Below are positions 1-8,938 of a DNA stretch of 31,131 nucleotides, in pieces. The translations under genes were made by a program, and so were the position numbers. The notes beneath the pieces are model-generated. The model did not search any database. It saw only the letters and a list, made by a program, of their open reading frames with translations, and was not told the DNA's origin. This DNA is from Gammaproteobacteria bacterium (lineage in GTDB: Bacteria > Pseudomonadota > Gammaproteobacteria > DSM-16500): contig JABDEF010000011.1 in the NCBI GenBank assembly GCA_013287235.1, positions 1-31,131 on the forward strand, read 5' to 3'. Each line of letters starts with the position of its first letter. Position 1 is the first letter of the stretch.

Positions 1-36
1 ACCAACGATGAGAAATTCCGTTTCCATCAGATCCAT
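1..36 (-). CDS. N-terminus of a probable FAD-dependent oxidoreductase (partial, runs off the window)
   Basis: Only the first 12 codons are inside the window. On the minus strand an ATG at 36-34 follows the methyltransferase stop codon (40-38) by one base. It reads MDLMETEFLIVG, and the fourth codon is a second possible start. A short polar start followed by a hydrophobic strand ending in Gly (FLIVG) is how Rossmann-type FAD enzymes begin (xxxIVGGGPAG), such as flavin monooxygenases, halogenases or ETF-quinone oxidoreductases. The one-base gap to the upstream methyltransferase gene suggests translational coupling and a shared pathway. The Gly-rich loop that would prove FAD binding lies outside the window. 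Confidence 0.5.
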   Translation of the reverse strand, partial: MDLMETEFLIVG

Positions 37-37
37 T

Positions 38-1654
38 TTATTCTTTCGTCTCCGGTCCCCCAGCGAGTGCTTTTTCAATGAATTCGATCCATTCTTGCGT
101 TTCTTTCGATTCTGGATCGAGTTCTAATGCATGTTTAAATGTCACGAGTGCCGCTGCATTATCTTTGAGATGATGTTCGCAAAGCGCCATATTATAAAAT
201 AAGCCGAATTGATTACCCACATATTCTTTTGCTTTTTTATAATATTCGAGGGCATTTTTATAATCTTTAATCGCGTGAAAAAAGACGCCAATTTCAAACA
301 GGATACATTCGGTTTTTGGCATGTAGTAATAATTGTCCGCCAATCTCGGCATATTTTTTGCCATAAATTCGAGTGTTTCAGTGTCGCCCTCAGAAAGAAG
401 GGAGGTAATCCGCGGGCTGATTTTTAAATAAATGTGCGGATCCCAAAGTGCAAATTCCATATGTGCGGCAATGGTGTCCAATGCATAATCTTCATAATGG
501 TCACGAATACGGCTGTGCAAGGTAAAGTAATCAGATGGACTGAATTGTTCTACATGTTTTTCAATGGCATAAGACGTTTCAATTAAATCGTCCATATCGA
601 GACCGATACCAAATACAGATGTACGAATGCCTCGTCGAGAGGTTTGTAAGAATGAATAGCCACCAATATTTTTAAAATATTCTCCAATGGCATGAAAGTT
701 TACCATCATGGAGAAGCTTCCGTGGAATGAAATGGCAGGATGACCTAAATTATCCAGGTGCGGAATGGTGCCGTAGCCTTTATCGGTAGAGATAATCATT
801 AATTTATTATTCGAGAGTTTTCGTAATAATTTAATCGCATTGAACGAACCGACGGGAAATAAGAAACTAGTAGAGGTAAATTTTTGTTTATAATCTTCAA
901 GAATAGAATCAAGCGCAGGATCTCCATAGTAGGAGGGATTCTTGATTTCATGAATATTATAATCCACATTAATTTTTTCCATATCGACAGGGCGATTATT
1001 TTCCATATTGCTTTCATCCGTCGAGAGTGAAAATAATAATTCGTATAGTTTCCCTTCGTGCACCGTAAATGAATCATGTGAAATAGTATCGAAAATATAA
1101 TTTGCAAAAGCAACGAGTGGATTCACTAATACGTCAGGTGATAAACGTAAATTTTGACGAATGAGCGTGAGAGGACGTTCGGTTTCCATGTCATATAAGG
1201 CAAAATCAATGAGGCCTCGGTCAAGAAAGGGTTTTAATGTAGGATGCGTTTCCCAATATTTAATATTATGTTTGGTAAAGTCACTCATGATGTAGCAAAA
1301 TTTAATATCATGAATTCCAAGTTTTTTAAGCATTTCGTCCAGTGTTTTAACAAAGTAGTAACTGAAACGACCAGAACCTGTTCCAAGTTCCATAATATAA
1401 AAAGTATGGTTTTTTGAATCAGGATATTTTTTCGTCCAATCCTTCATAAAGGCTAATACGATCAGTGCATAACAGTTTGCAATGAAAGGATTACTGGTAA
1501 TATAAAATGGCACTTGATTTACCCATGCATTAATACCTTCTTTATCGAAGTATTCTCGTTGCATGCGCCATAAGGCAGACTGGGAGAAACGTTTATGTTG
1601 TTCAATGGTGACTTTTCTGGCGGCGGTATCTGGTTTCACAAGGGCTATCCTCAT
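38..1654 (-). CDS. SAM-dependent methyltransferase (MidA-like) with C-terminal TPR repeats
   Basis: The 538-aa protein has a SAM-binding motif I, ELGTGSGRFSYYF, near residue 90, after an N-terminal helical region containing YFDKEGINAW. The order (N-terminal cap, then a GxGxG loop, then an acidic/aromatic strand) resembles MidA-type class I methyltransferases. The last 100 or so residues form at least two TPR units (about 455-490, EIGVFFHAIKDYKNALEYY, and about 490-525, ALCEHHLKDNAAALVTF, ending in LDPES), which suggests a protein partner. The substrate is unknown. The start at 1654 has no clear Shine-Dalgarno sequence, and a later Met near residue 31 is possible. It is followed after one base by the partial oxidoreductase gene, so the two probably form an operon. 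Confidence 0.7.
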   Translation of the reverse strand: MRIALVKPDTAARKVTIEQHKRFSQSALWRMQREYFDKEGINAWVNQVPFYITSNPFIANCYALIVLAFMKDWTKKYPDSKNHTFYIMELGTGSGRFSYYFVKTLDEMLKKLGIHDIKFCYIMSDFTKHNIKYWETHPTLKPFLDRGLIDFALYDMETERPLTLIRQNLRLSPDVLVNPLVAFANYIFDTISHDSFTVHEGKLYELLFSLSTDESNMENNRPVDMEKINVDYNIHEIKNPSYYGDPALDSILEDYKQKFTSTSFLFPVGSFNAIKLLRKLSNNKLMIISTDKGYGTIPHLDNLGHPAISFHGSFSMMVNFHAIGEYFKNIGGYSFLQTSRRGIRTSVFGIGLDMDDLIETSYAIEKHVEQFSPSDYFTLHSRIRDHYEDYALDTIAAHMEFALWDPHIYLKISPRITSLLSEGDTETLEFMAKNMPRLADNYYYMPKTECILFEIGVFFHAIKDYKNALEYYKKAKEYVGNQFGLFYNMALCEHHLKDNAAALVTFKHALELDPESKETQEWIEFIEKALAGGPETKE

Positions 1655-1759
1655 TCAGTAGTATTATGATTAATATTTGTACAAAAAATCAAACACTTAG
1701 TATATAACTTTTTATATCTATTATCTAATTATAATATAAATTTAAAAAATATGTGAACC

Positions 1760-3712
1760 CTATATTTTCATTGGCAAAATCATTAATTCCTTACCCTGTA
1801 AATGTAGAAAACGTTGTAAAGTAGTCGGCGTTTCATTATGTAAGATACGGGTGAACCAATTATCATTTTCAAAGATTAATTTACTCGCGAAGAAAATAGA
1901 ATGCGGATAGATCTCACTGACTTTTTCAGCCAGTTCCGTTAATTTAGAAACGGTATCTGTGCCAAATGCAGCATAGCTATCTGCAGCCATGTCATATTGT
2001 TGGCAGTATTCGACAAAATATTGTAATGTTTCCGTCACTTCATCCCGCATCGCTTCGAGCGTTTCGCGTCCTGAAAAACTTTCAACGTCCACACTGCCTA
2101 CACTCACGAAAATAAAATTTTTAAAATATCGTGGGAAAATACGTAAAACAGAAAGAAGGGTATGCATACTAACCCCCATACTTTTACCCACTAAAATGAC
2201 GGCTGTGGGTGCTCCGTGATCCGGTGCGGGTGGATGCGGGTTTTTTGTGACGATGGGTTGTTTTAATTGTTCATCCAGTGCTTTAGTCTTTAGACTGAAC
2301 GATTGATAATGTCTCTTAATGATTAAACAAATACAAATGACGGTTAGCGTAATTAATACGGTTACCCAGCCGCCAGATTCAAACTTTAAAGTGAGTGTTA
2401 CGCATAAAATAGAACTTGTGATTAAAAAAGCAAACGCAGAAAAAGCTAAACGCCAGTACCATCTTTTTGATGCATTTTTTCGATGTGTTGCCCAATAAAC
2501 AGAAAGACCTAACAGGGACAGTGAAAAAGTCACGAATACATTGATACTGTATAAAATAACCAACCAAGAAACCTCGCCTTGACTCCAAACAAGAATGATT
2601 AATGCGGTGATACCAAATAAAATAACCCCATTTTGGATCACCAAACGGCTGGAAAGATGACGAAAACGATTGGGAACCCAGCTATCAATTGCCATGTTTG
2701 CCAATACCCGGGGACCCGCAAGAAATCCAGAATTCGCTGCAACAAACAATAATCCTGCTTCAAAAGCAAGCGTTACCAATAAAAGTATTTTACCCGCCAT
2801 CGAATCGCCGAGAATCGAATGAAAAACAACAGCATTTAATGTCATTTCTTCTGAAGGTTTAGCATTCCAGAGTAAATAAAGTAAGATGAATCCGCCGGCA
2901 GTAAAACTTAAGGAAATTGCCATATAAAGCATGGTTAACTTTCCTGTTTTCACACGCGGCTCACTTAAGACATTGACATTATTTGAAACGCCTTCAAGAC
3001 CCGTGTAAGTACCTGCCCCCAAAGAATAGGCATGTAACATCAATCCCAATAAAGGAAGCAATCCAATCGCGGTTGCTAACCCTTGTGTTTCAATGACGGT
3101 TTCAGGGATGATGGTGGTTAATCCTTTGCTGTGTGCCGCAATACCATAAAGGATTAAACCAAAATGTAAGATGACAAACCCGAGGAAAATAGGCAAAAGT
3201 ACTTTAATCGATTCCTTCATGCCCCGCATATTCAATACGATTAAAAATATTAAAAATAAGGATTCGGTGATTAATTTAAAAGGTAAAAATTTTTGTGGTA
3301 AAAAACTAAAAACCGCATCCATACCGCTTGCGGTTGAAACCGCAATTGTTAAAACATAATCGATAAGGAGTGCGGCCCCTGACACGAGGCCGACATACGG
3401 GCCCAATAGTTGAGTGGCGACTTTATATCCACCACCACCACTGGGAAAAAGTTCTATGACTTGGTTATATCCTAGAGAAATGATAAATACGGTAATAGCG
3501 ATGGCAACAGCAATATATAAAGCAAGATGTGTGTGACTTCCAAGCGCAATGAAAGCTTCTTCCGGACCATAACAGGATGAGGAAAGCCCATCCGCACCTA
3601 AACCGACCCACGCTAAAAGGGCAACAAGTGAAATATGACGAGTAATGTTTGGACTGAATGGATTAAGCGGAACGCCAATAAAAAAATCGCGAAGCTTAGT
3701 AAAAATAGACAT
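1760..3712 (-). CDS. kimA: KimA-like potassium uptake permease (APC superfamily)
   Basis: This 650-aa inner-membrane protein has about 12 hydrophobic segments (about residues 25-450) and a C-terminal cytosolic domain of about 160 residues. It carries the hallmarks I know from Bacillus KimA (YdaO): GADGLSSSCYGPEEAF near residue 40, the substrate-loop LFPSGGGGYKVA near 88, LIDYVLTIAVSTASG, TGLEGVSNNV and AANSGFLAGPRVLANMA. The tail ends in RILHNETPTTLQRFL, matching the KimA tail (HTILHNQSAFLLR). KimA proteins are proton-coupled high-affinity K+ symporters, and in Bacillus they are gated by c-di-AMP. Whether that control applies in this gammaproteobacterium cannot be seen. Many databases would call it simply an APC family permease. 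It is transcribed like the SDR gene upstream, with a REP-type hairpin between them. Confidence 0.75.
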   Translation of the reverse strand: MSIFTKLRDFFIGVPLNPFSPNITRHISLVALLAWVGLGADGLSSSCYGPEEAFIALGSHTHLALYIAVAIAITVFIISLGYNQVIELFPSGGGGYKVATQLLGPYVGLVSGAALLIDYVLTIAVSTASGMDAVFSFLPQKFLPFKLITESLFLIFLIVLNMRGMKESIKVLLPIFLGFVILHFGLILYGIAAHSKGLTTIIPETVIETQGLATAIGLLPLLGLMLHAYSLGAGTYTGLEGVSNNVNVLSEPRVKTGKLTMLYMAISLSFTAGGFILLYLLWNAKPSEEMTLNAVVFHSILGDSMAGKILLLVTLAFEAGLLFVAANSGFLAGPRVLANMAIDSWVPNRFRHLSSRLVIQNGVILFGITALIILVWSQGEVSWLVILYSINVFVTFSLSLLGLSVYWATHRKNASKRWYWRLAFSAFAFLITSSILCVTLTLKFESGGWVTVLITLTVICICLIIKRHYQSFSLKTKALDEQLKQPIVTKNPHPPAPDHGAPTAVILVGKSMGVSMHTLLSVLRIFPRYFKNFIFVSVGSVDVESFSGRETLEAMRDEVTETLQYFVEYCQQYDMAADSYAAFGTDTVSKLTELAEKVSEIYPHSIFFASKLIFENDNWFTRILHNETPTTLQRFLHLQGKELMILPMKI

Positions 3713-3740
3713 AGGTTATTTTTGTTTCATCCATAATATT

Positions 3741-3775
3741 CTGTCATGCCAGCTAAAAGCATGCTGGCATGACAG
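3741..3775. repeat. REP-like palindrome, copy 1
   Basis: A perfect 13-bp stem (ctgtcatgccagc, 3741-3753, pairing with 3763-3775) encloses a 9-nt loop. The same 34 bases occur at 13530-13563 and half of the stem occurs at 9130-9141, so this is a dispersed repeat. It is followed by a T-run on the plus strand (3777-3783), but no plus-strand gene lies upstream. It is therefore better read as an intergenic repeat between two minus-strand genes than as a dedicated terminator. Confidence 0.8.
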
Positions 3776-3792
3776 GTTTTTTTTATACTAAC

Positions 3793-4554
3793 TCATTTCG
3801 CCCCCATGCGTAAAGCACCATCCAATCGTATGACTTCACCGTTCAGCATGACATTTTCAATGATATGTGCTGCAAGTGAGGCGTACTCTTTTGGGGAGGC
3901 AAGTCGTTTGGGGAAAGGTACCATACTGACTAAGGCAGCTCTTGCTTCAGGTGTTAATTTATCGAACATGGGTGTATCCACTAAGCCCGGTGCGATGGCC
4001 ATGACACGAATCCCAAAGGATGAAAGTTCTCGCGCTGCAGGTAATGTAAGGCCTACAATCCCACCTTTAGAAGCACTATAGGCAGTTTGACCAATTTGAC
4101 CTTCGAAAGCCGCAACCGATGCCGTATTTATGATGATGCCACGTTCTCCCTCTGCGAGGGCTTCTAAAGGAATCATGTGCGCTGCGACAATACGCATGAC
4201 ATTAAAGGTACCGATCAAATTGATCTCAATGACTTGTCGAAAATCATTGAGTGGCATAGGGCCTTCCCGATTGACCATTCGACGGCTATGAATAATCCCG
4301 GCGCAATTCACGCAAATTCGCGCAGGTCCATGTGAGGCTTCTGCTTTTTTGACAGCCCCTACGACACTTTCTTCATTTGTCACATCGCATTCAACGGCTA
4401 ATCCATGGATTTCTGCAGCGGTTTTGGTTGCAAGCGTTAAGTTTTTATCAAAAATAGCGACTTTTGCACCCGCAAGGCTTAGAAAGTGCGCGGTCGCGGC
4501 TCCCATCCCGGATGCGCCTCCCGTGATAATAACGGGCGTATTTTTTATTATCAT
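3793..4554 (-). CDS. SDR-family 3-hydroxyacyl-CoA dehydrogenase (type 2 / HSD10-like)
   Basis: A 253-aa classical short-chain dehydrogenase. The cofactor loop is TGGASGMGAAT (about residues 10-20), followed by acidic D at the end of strand 2 (IFDKN, NAD preference). NCAGI lies near 90. The catalytic set is Ser in NTASVAAFEGQ, and YSASK. The sequence CDVTNEESV and the tail GEVIRLDGALRMGAK match the 3-hydroxyacyl-CoA/3-hydroxy-2-methylbutyryl-CoA dehydrogenase (HSD17B10-like) branch, which oxidises beta-hydroxyacyl-CoA in isoleucine and fatty-acid breakdown. The open frame extends 50 codons further upstream to 4704, but ATG 4554 has a good Shine-Dalgarno (aaaagga) and is where SDR homology begins. 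The longer form would also overlap the divergent etfB. Being divergent from etfBA supports a beta-oxidation role. Confidence 0.85.
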   Translation of the reverse strand: MIIKNTPVIITGGASGMGAATAHFLSLAGAKVAIFDKNLTLATKTAAEIHGLAVECDVTNEESVVGAVKKAEASHGPARICVNCAGIIHSRRMVNREGPMPLNDFRQVIEINLIGTFNVMRIVAAHMIPLEALAEGERGIIINTASVAAFEGQIGQTAYSASKGGIVGLTLPAARELSSFGIRVMAIAPGLVDTPMFDKLTPEARAALVSMVPFPKRLASPKEYASLAAHIIENVMLNGEVIRLDGALRMGAK

Positions 4555-4583
4555 TGATAGTTTCCTTTTAAAACGTTTATGAT
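4554..4583 (+). promoter_or_regulatory. Probable sigma-70 promoter of etfBA
   Basis: TTGATA at 4554-4559 and TATGAT at 4578-4583 are separated by 18 bases. A start near 4590 would give a leader of about 27 nt with a Shine-Dalgarno (gaaggtga, about 4603-4610) before the etfB ATG at 4617. The -35 box overlaps the SDR start codon, so the two divergent units could interfere with each other. Seen by eye only. Confidence 0.45.
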
Positions 4584-4594
4584 AGGTGCGGAAA

Positions 4595-4600
4595 ATTATA
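4595..4600 (-). promoter_or_regulatory. Candidate -10 box for the SDR gene
   Basis: On the minus strand this reads TATAAT, about 40 bases before the SDR start at 4554. The matching -35 is weak (TTTTCA about 17 bases upstream). It lies face to face with the etfB promoter within a 62-bp divergent gap. Confidence 0.35.
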
Positions 4601-4616
4601 GTGAAGGTGATTTGAA

Positions 4617-5366
4617 ATGAAAATCCTTGTCGGAATAAAAAGAGTTGTTGACTATACCGTACAAATCCGAGTGAAATCAGATGAAAGTGGTATTGAAATG
4701 GCAAATGTCAAAATGTCAATCAATCCTTTTGATGAAATTGCCGTCGAAGAAGCGGTTCGTTTAAAAGAAAAAAAAATAGCGACGGAAATCATCGCCGTGT
4801 CGATTGGGCTTCTCGCTTCTCAAGAAATATTACGAGGCGCACTTGCTATGGGAGCAGATCGGGCCATACTCGTTGAAACGAATCAAGACATTCAATCACT
4901 GGCTGCGGCTAAAATTTTAAAAGTGATTGCATTAAAAGAATCTGTCAATCTCATTATTTTAGGAAAACAAGCGATTGATACCGATAATAATCAAACGGGC
5001 CAAATGCTCGCAGGCTTTTTAGGATGGTCGCAAGGGACATTTGCATCAAAACTCATAATAGAAAATGATACCTGTCTTGTGACGCGAGAAATTGACGGTG
5101 GTTTAGAAACATTACGCTTGCAATTACCTTCCGTGATTACAACGGATTTACGTTTAAATGAACCGCGATATCTTTCATTACCTAATATTATGCAAGCTAA
5201 ACGTAAGCCAATACAAACGATCCCATTATCAGATTTTAATTTAGATGCAGAACCTCGATTAAAGACATTAAAAGTATCAGGTGTTCAAAAAAGACATGCG
5301 GGTATTAAAGTAAATAGTGTCAAAGAATTGATTTCCAAATTAAAAAATGAAGCGCAGGTGATTTAA
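4617..5366 (+). CDS. etfB: Electron transfer flavoprotein beta subunit
   Basis: A 249-aa protein of typical EtfB length. It starts [13 protein letters not shown] and has [16 protein letters not shown] near residue 38, the EtfB motif that helps hold [23 protein letters not shown] residues lie near 120-135, and [33 protein letters not shown] residues near 160-190. The C-terminal arm that wraps EtfA follows. With EtfA it forms the soluble FAD/AMP heterodimer that accepts electrons from acyl-CoA dehydrogenases and passes them to ETF-quinone oxidoreductase. The stop codon overlaps the etfA start by one base (TAATG), so the subunits are translationally coupled. Confidence 0.95.
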   Translation: MKILVGIKRVVDYTVQIRVKSDESGIEMANVKMSINPFDEIAVEEAVRLKEKKIATEIIAVSIGLLASQEILRGALAMGADRAILVETNQDIQSLAAAKILKVIALKESVNLIILGKQAIDTDNNQTGQMLAGFLGWSQGTFASKLIIENDTCLVTREIDGGLETLRLQLPSVITTDLRLNEPRYLSLPNIMQAKRKPIQTIPLSDFNLDAEPRLKTLKVSGVQKRHAGIKVNSVKELISKLKNEAQVI

Positions 5367-6298
5367 TGAAAACATTATTGATTCTAGAACATGATAATCA
5401 CACCTTAAAATCAGCCAATTATCATTTATTATCTGCGGTGACTGAACTTCGGACGGCCGTTGATTTGTTAATCCTTGGATATCAATGTGATGCAGTCATT
5501 CAAACGGCTGAGTGTTTACCCGATGTAGAACATCTTTTCGTCGCGGATCATGAAGTGTATGCACATCAGTTAGCAGAAAATAGCGCAGCTTTGATTGCGG
5601 AGCTCGCCAAAAATTATGATTATGTCGTCACAACGGCAAGTACATTCGGAAAAAATTTATTACCACGTGTGGCAGCACTTTTAGATGTTGCCATGGTCGG
5701 AGATGTCATCAAAATTATTTCTGAAGATACTTTTGTGCGGCCGATTTATGCGGGAAATGCATTTCAAACGGTGCAAATTCAAGAACGCATTAAACTATTA
5801 ACCATTCGTCCAACGGCATATCCATCGATTCCGGTTTCACAAAATAAAATAATAACGCACGAACGTTTAGAAAAAATTATCCCGAATGCCTTGTCACAAT
5901 TTGTCAATCAAGCATTAACCGTTTCCGAACGTCCTGAATTAACAGCCGCACGTATTATTGTGGCAGGTGGACGTGGGCTAAAAAGTGCGGAAAATTTTAA
6001 ATTAATTGAAAAATTAGCGGATCGATTCGGTGCTGCGGTGGGGGCTTCCAGGGCTGCGGTTGATGCGGGTTTTGCACCCAATGATTATCAAGTGGGACAA
6101 ACAGGAAAGGTGGTTGCGCCCGATCTTTATATTGCGATTGGTATTTCTGGGGCGATACAACATTTGGCGGGTATGAAAGATAGCAAAGTAATTGTTGCGA
6201 TTAATAATGATCCCGATGCGCCGATTTTCCAAGTGGCGGATTATGGGTTGGTGGCAGATTTGTTTAGTGTGTTGAAAGAATTAGAGGCGGAGTTGTAG
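5366..6298 (+). CDS. etfA: Electron transfer flavoprotein alpha subunit
   Basis: A 310-aa protein of normal EtfA length. The N-terminal half is an adenine-nucleotide alpha-hydrolase-like domain. The C-terminal domain carries the FAD signature: [11 protein letters not shown] near residue 200, [20 protein letters not shown], then [11 protein letters not shown], and [10 protein letters not shown] followed by DYGLVADLF. These segments bind the isoalloxazine and diphosphate of FAD. It is coupled to etfB by a one-base overlap. No transcription terminator with a T-run is visible after it. Instead a degenerate REP-like sequence follows at about 6301-6360. Confidence 0.95.
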   Translation: MKTLLILEHDNHTLKSANYHLLSAVTELRTAVDLLILGYQCDAVIQTAECLPDVEHLFVADHEVYAHQLAENSAALIAELAKNYDYVVTTASTFGKNLLPRVAALLDVAMVGDVIKIISEDTFVRPIYAGNAFQTVQIQERIKLLTIRPTAYPSIPVSQNKIITHERLEKIIPNALSQFVNQALTVSERPELTAARIIVAGGRGLKSAENFKLIEKLADRFGAAVGASRAAVDAGFAPNDYQVGQTGKVVAPDLYIAIGISGAIQHLAGMKDSKVIVAINNDPDAPIFQVADYGLVADLFSVLKELEAEL

Positions 6299-6300
6299 CC

Positions 6301-6360
6301 GTCCGCAAGGAGCGTTAGCGACGTGCCCTTCTGGATTGGCCAGTGCGAGGTATAACGAGC
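6301..6360. repeat. Degenerate REP-like intergenic element
   Basis: The stretch contains gcaaggagcgttagcgacgtg and ttctggattgg, pieces of the widespread bacterial intergenic repeat of the type gtcattgcgag...gcaatccag. A cleaner member of the same family sits at 31025-31070. The pieces here are mutated and partly rearranged. It ends in tgcgaggtataac (6344-6356), which recurs exactly at 7556-7568. Confidence 0.4.
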
Positions 6361-6440
6361 CAACAAAATAATATGAATAGACAAAACTAAAATAACAGGT
6401 GATAATATTGTATTAACAATGTAAAAACTTCACTGAAAAT

Positions 6441-7376
6441 ATGAAATATTTTTATATTTTGTTAAGTATGGTTTTTTTAATGTTTTTTCAAGCAAATATT
6501 GCTTTTGCTATCAATGATTCTACAACAGTAAAGCCTCCTAATGTTGCTCCTAAGGAAAAAGAAACAGTTAATGTTCTTCATTATGCAATAAAGGTTTCTT
6601 ACAATGATGAAATTAATGACTTATCTAACAGTCAAAATTACAAATGTCCGAGTGGGTCAACGCTTGTAGGTATGTATAATTTTTTCCCTGAGAAAACAAC
6701 TTCTGTCAATCCCGCCGCCTATAATGATTATTATTATTTTTTCTCTTGTCAAGAATCTTATTGGCAAAACAATGCGTATTACATGAAATTAAAAGCAAAT
6801 CCATGGGTGGAATGTGGGAATCGTTATAACGGTAAACCTCCTTTTTATTGTTCTATCCAGATACCAGTCCCTCCTCTTATTCGTTTTGTAGTGGAAATAC
6901 CACCCAATAGTATCCAATTGAACAGTAATTATACTCATTTGAATTTTTTAGATGCCCAATTTTTCCTAGGAACAACTCAAAGTAATTTGGGATCTGACAA
7001 AATCTATATAAAGAAAAGCTTAGTAAGCACAGGCACTCCCTCAACAAGAGGAATTTATACTTGGGCATATGATGCTGGGCCAACACCAATTGCCCCTGCA
7101 AATTATTATGTAACCTGGTACTGGAAACTTTTGGGACCTACTTTTACGGGTGGTAATAGTCCTAGATATACAAATTCTGTTTGGTCGACTGATAATAACA
7201 ATCACGGTTTATATTACTGCGTTATTGATAAAAACGGTCAGGTACCCTTTCAATTCACAATCACTAAGCTACTTTTTGGTAAAACATGTAAGGTCACTTG
7301 TTTGGGACCTTGGGTGTATGAACCAAGCAGTCCAAACAGTTGGTTTAGTATTAATGCAAGTATAACCTGCGATTAG
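6441..7376 (+). CDS. Secreted cysteine-containing protein of unknown function
   Basis: A 311-aa protein with a clear Sec signal peptide: MKYF, a hydrophobic core to about residue 20, and a likely cleavage after AFA (residue 23). The mature part is rich in Asn, Tyr, Ser and Pro, has eight cysteines (an even number, fitting disulfides) and no further membrane segment. It should therefore be periplasmic, surface-bound or exported. I do not recognise a family. The gene is more AT-rich than etfA before it and the permease after it. It stands alone between a degenerate REP element and a 150-bp palindrome, with a 13-nt direct repeat on both sides, which suggests later insertion. There is no good Shine-Dalgarno before the ATG at 6441. 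Confidence 0.7.
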   Translation: MKYFYILLSMVFLMFFQANIAFAINDSTTVKPPNVAPKEKETVNVLHYAIKVSYNDEINDLSNSQNYKCPSGSTLVGMYNFFPEKTTSVNPAAYNDYYYFFSCQESYWQNNAYYMKLKANPWVECGNRYNGKPPFYCSIQIPVPPLIRFVVEIPPNSIQLNSNYTHLNFLDAQFFLGTTQSNLGSDKIYIKKSLVSTGTPSTRGIYTWAYDAGPTPIAPANYYVTWYWKLLGPTFTGGNSPRYTNSVWSTDNNNHGLYYCVIDKNGQVPFQFTITKLLFGKTCKVTCLGPWVYEPSSPNSWFSINASITCD

Positions 7377-7407
7377 AGATTATTTTTTTTCCCCAGTGTT
7401 TTCACAG

Positions 7408-7559
7408 CCGCGTGGGTGTATTTTGCGGTTTTTAGGGCCCCACAGACGTAGGTCAGATTGATTCGTTCGAAACACGGCGCTATGTTATTCATATGCAGTG
7501 TTTTGAACGAATCAAGATGGGCGTGTGGGATGCTAAAAACCACAAAATATCCCCATGCG
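7408..7559. repeat. Long imperfect palindrome (about 150 bp)
   Basis: The left arm (7408-7475) and right arm (7498-7559) are inverted copies with mismatches and small gaps. The inner block gattcgttcgaaacac (7460-7475) pairs with gtgttttgaacgaatc (7498-7513). The outer block ttttgcggtttttag (7421-7435) pairs with ctaaaaaccacaaaat (7533-7548). The outermost bases cgcgtggg pair with ccccatgcg. The spacer is 22 nt. It could act as a transcription barrier between convergent genes, but its length and two-block structure look more like a MITE-type element. Confidence 0.7.
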
Positions 7560-7567
7560 AGGTATAA

Positions 7568-8938
7568 CTACTTCGCCAATACACTCCGACTGCGGCTATA
7601 CCCAAAATAAATCACCAATCCAATCAACATCCATGTGATAAATCGATACCAGGTTACTTCGGATAAATGAATCATCAAATAACCACAAAATATCACACCC
7701 AACAAAGGAATCACGGGATTCCAAGGTAACTTAAACGGTCGTGGTAATTCTGGATGTCTATAACGCATGACGATGACACCTAAACACACAAAAATAAACG
7801 CCGTGAGTGTGCCGATATTCACCAGTTCCGCGAGGTCGGCTAAGGGGACAAATCCTGCGACGAGAGAAATAAGGATTCCCATCGATACAATACTACGCGT
7901 GGGTGTTTGTGTCTCAGGATTCACTTTTGAAAAAAAGACAGGTAATAATCCATCCCGAGAAATAGCAAACAAGATACGTGTTAAACCATAGTACATGACT
8001 AACATTACTGTGGTTAACCCCGCAATAGCACCTACGGCAATAACACCAGCCGCGAATTTAAAGCCCAAATGTAAAAGTGCATCTGAAACAGGCGATGGGA
8101 CATTTAGCGTCGTATAATTTGAAACGCCTGTTAATAACACAGAAACAACGACATATATAACAGTACAAATCAAAAGAGAAGCGATGATCCCGATGGGAAG
8201 ATTACGTTGAGGCTTTATGGTTTCTTCTGCAGCGGTTGAGAGTGCATCAAAACCAATATATGCAAAAAAGACTAAAGCCGCACCTTGTGCAACACCGTTC
8301 CATCCAAAGGGTAAAAAGACTTCCCAGTTTTTTGGATCGACGTGGGTCGAGGCAACGCCAATAAAAATCGCGATCGTGATTAATTTGATTGCAACAATCA
8401 CCGCATTGAAACGAGCGCTTTGTTTAACACCTGCATAAAGTAAGTATGTTAAAACGAGAATGATTGCGGCTGCGGGTAAATTAATAATCCCGCCTGAAAA
8501 AGGATCTTTTGTTAAATACATGGGAAGGTGAATATTGACGGCTTCTAAACCGTTGATGACATATCCCGACCATCCAACAGAAACACTCGAAACTGCCATC
8601 GTGTATTCCAGTAATAACGCCCAGCCAATAATCCAAGCAATGAGTTCACCAAACCCAGTGTAGGCATAGTTGTAAGCGCTGCCGCTGCCGCCAACGCTTG
8701 AAGATAATTCGGCATAAGATAACGCTGCAAATAGAGCGGCCATGCCTGCAAGCACATAAGAAAGGCTAATCGCGGGCCCTGCTTTAGTTGCCGCTGCAAT
8801 ACCTGTGACGACGAAAACACCCGCACCAATGATGGCACCAATACCGAGTAAGGTAATATCTAGCCCTCCTAACACAGGTTTTAAATCGGATTTTCCATTG
8901 GCGTGGTTCACGCTTTTTCTGCGAAATAAGCTTTTCAT
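7568..8938 (-). CDS. Amino-acid permease, APC superfamily (cationic amino-acid transporter type)
   Basis: The protein has 456 aa from the preferred start at 8938, where Shine-Dalgarno aaaggggga precedes the ATG. The frame opens five codons earlier at 8953. It has about 12-13 hydrophobic segments. The first carries the APC substrate loop GIGAIIGAGVFVVTG (about residues 28-42), and TM6 carries FFAYIGFDALSTAAEE, both diagnostic of the CAT/YfnA/GkApcT branch. PQRNLPIGI and ISRDGLLP follow. These are proton-coupled inner-membrane importers of Arg, Lys, Ala or branched-chain amino acids, and the exact substrate cannot be read. Import of amino acids would fit the valine and lysine enzymes nearby. 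Confidence 0.88.
   Translation of the reverse strand: MKSLFRRKSVNHANGKSDLKPVLGGLDITLLGIGAIIGAGVFVVTGIAAATKAGPAISLSYVLAGMAALFAALSYAELSSSVGGSGSAYNYAYTGFGELIAWIIGWALLLEYTMAVSSVSVGWSGYVINGLEAVNIHLPMYLTKDPFSGGIINLPAAAIILVLTYLLYAGVKQSARFNAVIVAIKLITIAIFIGVASTHVDPKNWEVFLPFGWNGVAQGAALVFFAYIGFDALSTAAEETIKPQRNLPIGIIASLLICTVIYVVVSVLLTGVSNYTTLNVPSPVSDALLHLGFKFAAGVIAVGAIAGLTTVMLVMYYGLTRILFAISRDGLLPVFFSKVNPETQTPTRSIVSMGILISLVAGFVPLADLAELVNIGTLTAFIFVCLGVIVMRYRHPELPRPFKLPWNPVIPLLGVIFCGYLMIHLSEVTWYRFITWMLIGLVIYFGYSRSRSVLAK

Noticed and set aside
3741..3783. Terminator for the SDR gene
   Set aside because: The T-run lies on the plus-strand side, while the SDR gene is on the minus strand, and the same hairpin recurs elsewhere without a T-run.
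4555..4704. Fifty-codon N-terminal extension of the SDR
   Set aside because: It overlaps the divergent etfB, shows no SDR homology and bypasses a good Shine-Dalgarno at 4554.
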